Source: Opisthorchis felineus (lineage: Eukaryota > Platyhelminthes > Trematoda > Opisthorchiida > Opisthorchiidae). From it: DNA of 64,000 nucleotides. Positions 59,853 to 64,000 of this stretch are shown in pieces. The translations under genes and the position numbers were made by a program. The notes below the pieces were generated by a model. The model saw nothing but the letters and a program-made list of their open reading frames with translations, was not told where the DNA came from and ran no database searches. The stretch is from assembly GCA_004794785.1 (NCBI GenBank), contig SJOL01009422.1, forward strand, positions 651,162-715,161, given 5' to 3'. Every line of letters starts with the position of its first letter. The stretch's first letter is position 1.

Positions 59853-60964
59853 CACTCACGTGCGGAAGTCTATGAATACAAAGATTTCATCATGTTCTCA
59901 TCCGCCAAATCTCGCCTTATAGCATCCGCCACTCCTCTTCCCGACGATGCGGATGAGCTCAAGGGTGACATCTCTCACCTCAAGTGTATGCCCACACCCC
60001 AAAGGCATCCACACCCATGCTGGGCCTCATACCCCGCCTTCTGCAACGGAGAAAGAGGAAACTAAAATGCAAGCAACTTTTGTTGGACGCCTGTGCCGGT
60101 GGCCTGAACGTGCCCATATATCCCGGGCAATCATTCTATGAATCTAAAAATCCATTGATAACAGGGTAAAAAATGCTAACGGACTCACTAAATGCACGCG
60201 GTATGACGCCTCAGAGGCAACTCATTTTGGGAAGCCACAATGCTTCTCTTTGGGCTGTAACTGCGCCATTCTGGGTTCGCCCAGTAGTGCGAATACGCAA
60301 AACTACCAATCATCTTACGTTTTTCTCTGGTCTCTTGTTCCTGCACGTTCCGGGCTATGTTAGTTGCGCACAAGTTAGCTCATGCACGTCCACCATAATC
60401 ACATACCCCCACGAACTTTCGCATTGACCTGAAAATCGGTAACCACTTTTGAGATCGGGCAGTGTCGCCTAACAGCAGCTGTTAGAAATTGTGACCACTT
60501 TTGGCCGCCTGCAATTTCCGGCCACAGTCTAACTCTAGCAGACATTTTGAAACTTTTTCTTACTTTGGGTCCCCAATGTACATAAGGATGTCGCATTGCC
60601 TCGTTTGAATGACGGCAATGAACCACCGTGTGTCCTCGGTGGGCTCAAGAATATCATTGATCCATGCTGGTCCCAGTCTGTCACGATTCTCGGCATTCCA
60701 CAAAATTTCCCACCGTCTGCACGCCCACATAACGCGAAGCCACTGGCAGTGATTAAAATATGAATTCCCATTGCTGTCCGTTTGAAATCGGTTTCGTTTT
60801 TCCCTCGCGCGAATTCGTGGAAGAATTCTTTCAGTGTTCAATCTACTTACAGGGTTCACGAGAATCATTTGTTGATTTTTTCACTCCAACATAACGTTTA
60901 CGTGATAGCCTCTGTTATTTCGCACTCAGTTCCTATTTTGCACCCATTCTCAATGATGACGTAA
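59853..60964. other. No intact gene; includes repeat match at 60.5-60.67 kb
   Basis: Plus ORFs at 59,832-60,427 overlap in several frames without a domain. The minus ORF 60,868-60,560 (102 codons) covers the stretch resembling 53.42-53.53 kb and is of unknown nature. 60,700-60,964 would be the 5' leader of the LINE that follows. Confidence 0.4.
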
Positions 60965-62552
60965 ATGAAGTCAAGCTGCACTCCACAGCTGGACCAAAAC
61001 GGATGTAGACGAAATGGGTGTCCGTCGAATGTAAGACGTGATATGCAATGCCACTCCTGCAAGGCTTGGTGGCAATTTAAATGCACTAGTTTACAGGACG
61101 ACCAGGTAAACGACCTGGCCAACCCTCCCGACCCGTTTGTCTGCGCCAGCTGCCTTTACCTTAGGGGGGCAATGCATTCCACAACTAAGAAGGCGGCCAC
61201 CAAAAACGGAACCAAATTTGCACCGCAAAATGGAATAGGCCAGTGTGACTGTTCCCCTTTAATTGGGACACTCGAAGCGAAACTGCAGCTTCCTCCCAAA
61301 GCTCTGGAGGATGCGAACGCAAAGAATACAGCGACATGGACGAAAGTTGATAAAGAACTTTCTTCGCTGAACGAGTACCTCGCGCTAACCATCCCGGGCC
61401 CGCTGGCTGCAATGAAGGTCATCCAGCTCGCTGATGTGGCAATAAAGACCGCCACGGAGTCTCTAGTTGACAGACGCGTAAGGGAGAGCAGGCTGATCAT
61501 CTGGGGGTCGTTCTCCAAAAAATCACGCCCATGAAGCACACAAAGTCGTTCCTTGGTAGTGTCATCACGAAGCCCGACCACGAATTGCTTCACGCAGATT
61601 GGCTACGTCAGAAGGGAAGCAAACGAACACTTGGGCTTCTGGCCACCCTTTCCTCCCCATCTGCCGTACAGAAAATCTTGGAGCGGGCTACCAGCATTCA
61701 AAAGACCTACCCAACAATTAGGCGTATATCAGAGGATCGCCCTCTAGAGGCTCGAAAGCTGGGCCACAGCAGTTCCAGGGGAGAGGTGCGAAAAAGGTTT
61801 CCGCTTGGCGCCAGTTCGGCCGACCCCAAACTTGTGGCGAAACCGTTAGTAGTTATAGCCCCTATAGCTCCGGAAAGCACGCCGACACAACCGGCCGCGA
61901 CTCCGGATTGCAGCTTCTACTCAACCACCGCAGACCCCTTGGCTATCCAAGGCAGCGATGCTCTGGAGGAGGCGAACCTCACGAGGACGCAGCGCCCAAA
62001 GTACGTAGAGCTATCAGCGCTTCTTTCCGTACCAGACAATAAAGGATCAGCAGTGATCCCCACACCCAAACCACAACTTCTGAGCTGGACTGGGTCAGAC
62101 GTGCGGAGACAAGCGGCGAAGCCTACCGACAGATCAACCACACGCGTTGATCTTGACATCGGGGAATGCTGCAAAACCCTAGAGCCACTGAGAATGTGAA
62201 GCTGCCAATCTCCAGCTCCACTCCGTCGAAAGTGATCTCTTCGACTGTGGACTCAGTCGTCGCCCAGAACCCCGACAGCCAAAGCCATAAGCCTGACCAC
62301 AACGAGCCGGATAGTCCCTCGTACACCCAGTTGGCGACGCTGATCGCGGGCAACTCGGGGGTTCGCACAAACGCGAAAGAAAGGCGACTGCAGCCAAGCA
62401 AGCCGCATAAGATTCGCCAAATCAGAAAGCTACTGGCTGGCTTCAAGGTGCAATTCCCTGCGAAAACGAGCCTCGCGGGAGCGCCACCAAAAAAGAAATA
62501 CCTGTCGGTGCTGAAACCCAGAGTTCAGGGCTCCACAGAGACACCCTTCTGA
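60965..62552 (+). pseudogene. CR1-like LINE, ORF1 (zinc-finger protein) in three frames
   Basis: The first frame (60,965-61,534) begins with a PHD-like finger: CRRNGC, CHSCKAWWQFKC and FVCASC. The position that is His in PHD fingers (WxHxxC) is Gln here. A coiled central part and RESRLIIWGSF follow. The text continues in frame -1 from about 61,523 (KSFLGSVITKPDHELLHADW, TLGLLATLSSPSAVQKILE, RPLEARKLG), to 62,199, and then in frame -1 again to 62,552 (basic, Pro/Ser-rich). The order fits CR1-clade ORF1 proteins, which bind the element RNA and contain PHD-type fingers. A6 at 61,517-61,522 precedes the first shift and ATGA at 61,531-61,534 joins stop and start. Confidence 0.7.
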
Positions 62553-62715
62553 TCAAACCGCGTCACAATGCCCAAGAAACCAAACAGTCGCAAGTTTGCT
62601 CCACACCCTTAGACAACAGCAAATCTGGTCGTCTAAAAGGCGGTATTGAAAGAGCTACAAGTAGCAGCTGCCAAAATTCCCCCCACGAGGGAAAACGTCG
62701 TCCCCCAAAGATAAA
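62553..62715 (+). other. Inter-ORF segment of the CR1-like LINE
   Basis: About 160 bases with stops in the frame leading to 62,716. ORF2 may start at ATG 62,716, 163 bases after the end of the last ORF1 frame. Confidence 0.45.
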
Positions 62716-64000
62716 ATGGCTCCGCAAATCGGGCTCCCACGGGGCGAAACAAACCCTGCACATGAAAAGCAGCCCTCGAAACCGGCACGACGGGAGGCAG
62801 ACCAGTATGCCGCAGAGGTCCCTTCAAAGATTCGGACTCAAACCCGACGTACAACTATTAAGTCTGCTATCCTATCCGGTTACAAACCTCTCGGCCCCTC
62901 ACCTTCGGAGGCAGCAGAGACAGTGTTGAAATGCTTGTCTATTAACTGCCTCAGCCTTTTCAACAAACTTTGCGGTATTAAACGGTCAGTTTACCTTGAA
63001 CAGCCATCCATAATCGCACTCACTGAGACCTGGCTCACGCCAGATGTCTCTGACTCGGAGATCTCGATAGAGGGCTACTCCATTTTTCGAGGTGACTCAA
63101 AACGAGAGAGGGCTGCTGGGGTAGCTTTGTACCCACATGCGGCCCTGCCCATCCCGATTGTCCTCTCTGATACCACTCCTGAACCTTTTTGTGATGCAGT
63201 GTGGATGCAAATCCCGGGTCCGATTCTTTCCTTCTCGCTGTGGTACACCGTTGCCCCTCGAGTCCTCCGGAAGATGACCAAATCCTCATCCAAACCCTTG
63301 AACAACTCTCCTCCAGCTACTACTTCACTCATCTCTTGCTGGTAGGTGACTTGAACACTCCAAATGCCTCCTGGATGGAGCTCCAGGGCGTCGGATCAAG
63401 TGGACATTTTTCAGTGGCGTTGAACAAAGTCGTTCAACAGAGCGCTTGGACTCAACATGCCGTTGCACCCACCAGATTCCGCGCAGGCCAACAACCATCC
63501 CTCTTGGACATGGTCATCACCAAAGAGAAACACTTCGTCGATCAGGTGGCAATTAACGCTCCACTGGGACATAGTGACCACTGTGTGCTGATCTTTGAGT
63601 TCACCTGCTACTGGGCCAGGAATCCCGAAACTCAAACGTGGATTCAAAACTTCTGCCGTGCAGAATTCCCAGGAATGCGCATTTTTCTAGAACACGTTAA
63701 AATGGGACCAGTCTCAGTGGAGGACTTATACAGGACCATTGTCCAGAAAGTTCATGAGGCTGACGCGATGTTCGTCCCCAGAAAACCAGCACGCAGCCGG
63801 ATGAGCCGCAAGCTACCGAAAGGGATTCGGCGTCTTCTGGAAAAGAGGTCTCAACCATTTTCCAATAAGTTGACTACAGGAGACATAGAAGACGAGCTGG
63901 CATTTCGTAAAACGCGGAACCGCTGTAAATCAGAAATCCGCCAATGGAACATACGAAAACAAGCCACCATTGTGGACCTCGCCCGGAAAAACAGAAATGT
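62716..64000 (+). pseudogene. CR1-like LINE, ORF2: AP-endonuclease domain, cut by the window end
   Basis: After about 70 basic residues the endonuclease starts: CLSINCLSLFNKL, IIALTETWLTP with the catalytic Glu, FRGDSKRERAAGVALY. Near 63,236 one base appears missing; the text continues in frame -1 with LLVGDLNTPNASW (the GDFN motif as GDLN), SLLDMVIT and GHSDHCVLIFEF, the SDH motif with the catalytic His. The linker towards the RT runs open to 64,000, so the element continues to the right. EN residues E, D, N, D and H are all present, so decay is slight. The EN nicks target DNA to start target-primed reverse transcription. Clade assignment within the CR1/Jockey group is tentative. Confidence 0.8.

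Noticed and set aside
1..64000. CRISPR array, prophage or bacterial operon
   Set aside because: No regularly spaced short repeats, no ribosome-binding-site-led gene runs; element content and the intron are eukaryotic.

Overview
The window looks like repeat-rich nuclear DNA of a flatworm (Platyhelminthes, trematode or cestode). The case rests on the mobile elements: Penelope-like elements (PLEs) with GIY-YIG ends and hammerhead-ribozyme repeats, an RTE/SR2-type LINE, a CR1-like LINE and a MULE relic. It is supported by a 39-nt intron in a protease gene, since very short 5' introns are typical of schistosomes and their relatives. No bacterial operons, rRNA or CRISPR array are present. Most long ORFs are fortuitous or belong to decayed elements; I see no clearly intact cellular gene. 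The species is not determined.

Layout. 1-8,450 is copy A of a long, diverged segmental repeat whose copy B lies at about 34,440-47,400; B carries about 4.6 kb extra (about 40,950-45,570). 8,450-13,740 is largely featureless, with two PLE terminal-repeat relics and tRNA-like sequences. 13,740-16,370 (+) holds PLE family alpha followed by a decayed aspartic-protease pseudogene. The same pair recurs inverted at 33,600-30,330 (-), where the protease is better preserved: signal-peptide exon, 39-nt intron, catalytic DTGS. 16,370-24,900 is mostly unassigned, with an RTE fragment near 21.1 kb. 24,900-26,500 holds PLE terminal repeats with CCAAT boxes, a TATA box and hammerhead motifs. 27,341-30,286 (-) is a nearly full-length PLE (family beta), flanked by a 13-bp target-site duplication and inserted into the inverted protease copy.

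47,400-64,000 contains a second, tandem repeat pair (about 50,900-52,650 and 56,450-58,980) separated in part by a MULE transposase relic (55,100-56,330), an RTE 3' fragment on the minus strand (59,229-59,852), and the 5' half of a CR1-like LINE (60,965 to the window end) with a zinc-finger ORF1 and an AP-endonuclease ORF2.

How the parts work together. The order of events can be read from nesting: PLE-alpha lay next to the protease gene before the PLE-protease unit was duplicated in inverted orientation; PLE-beta then landed in one protease copy. The PLE terminal repeats share an architecture: a CCAAT-like box, a TATA-like box 37-38 nt later, and a minimal type I hammerhead core 47 nt after that, seen at two loci and recognisable in degenerate form at a third. 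This is the most interesting regulatory and RNA signal in the window. All matches were made by eye without alignment or folding software.
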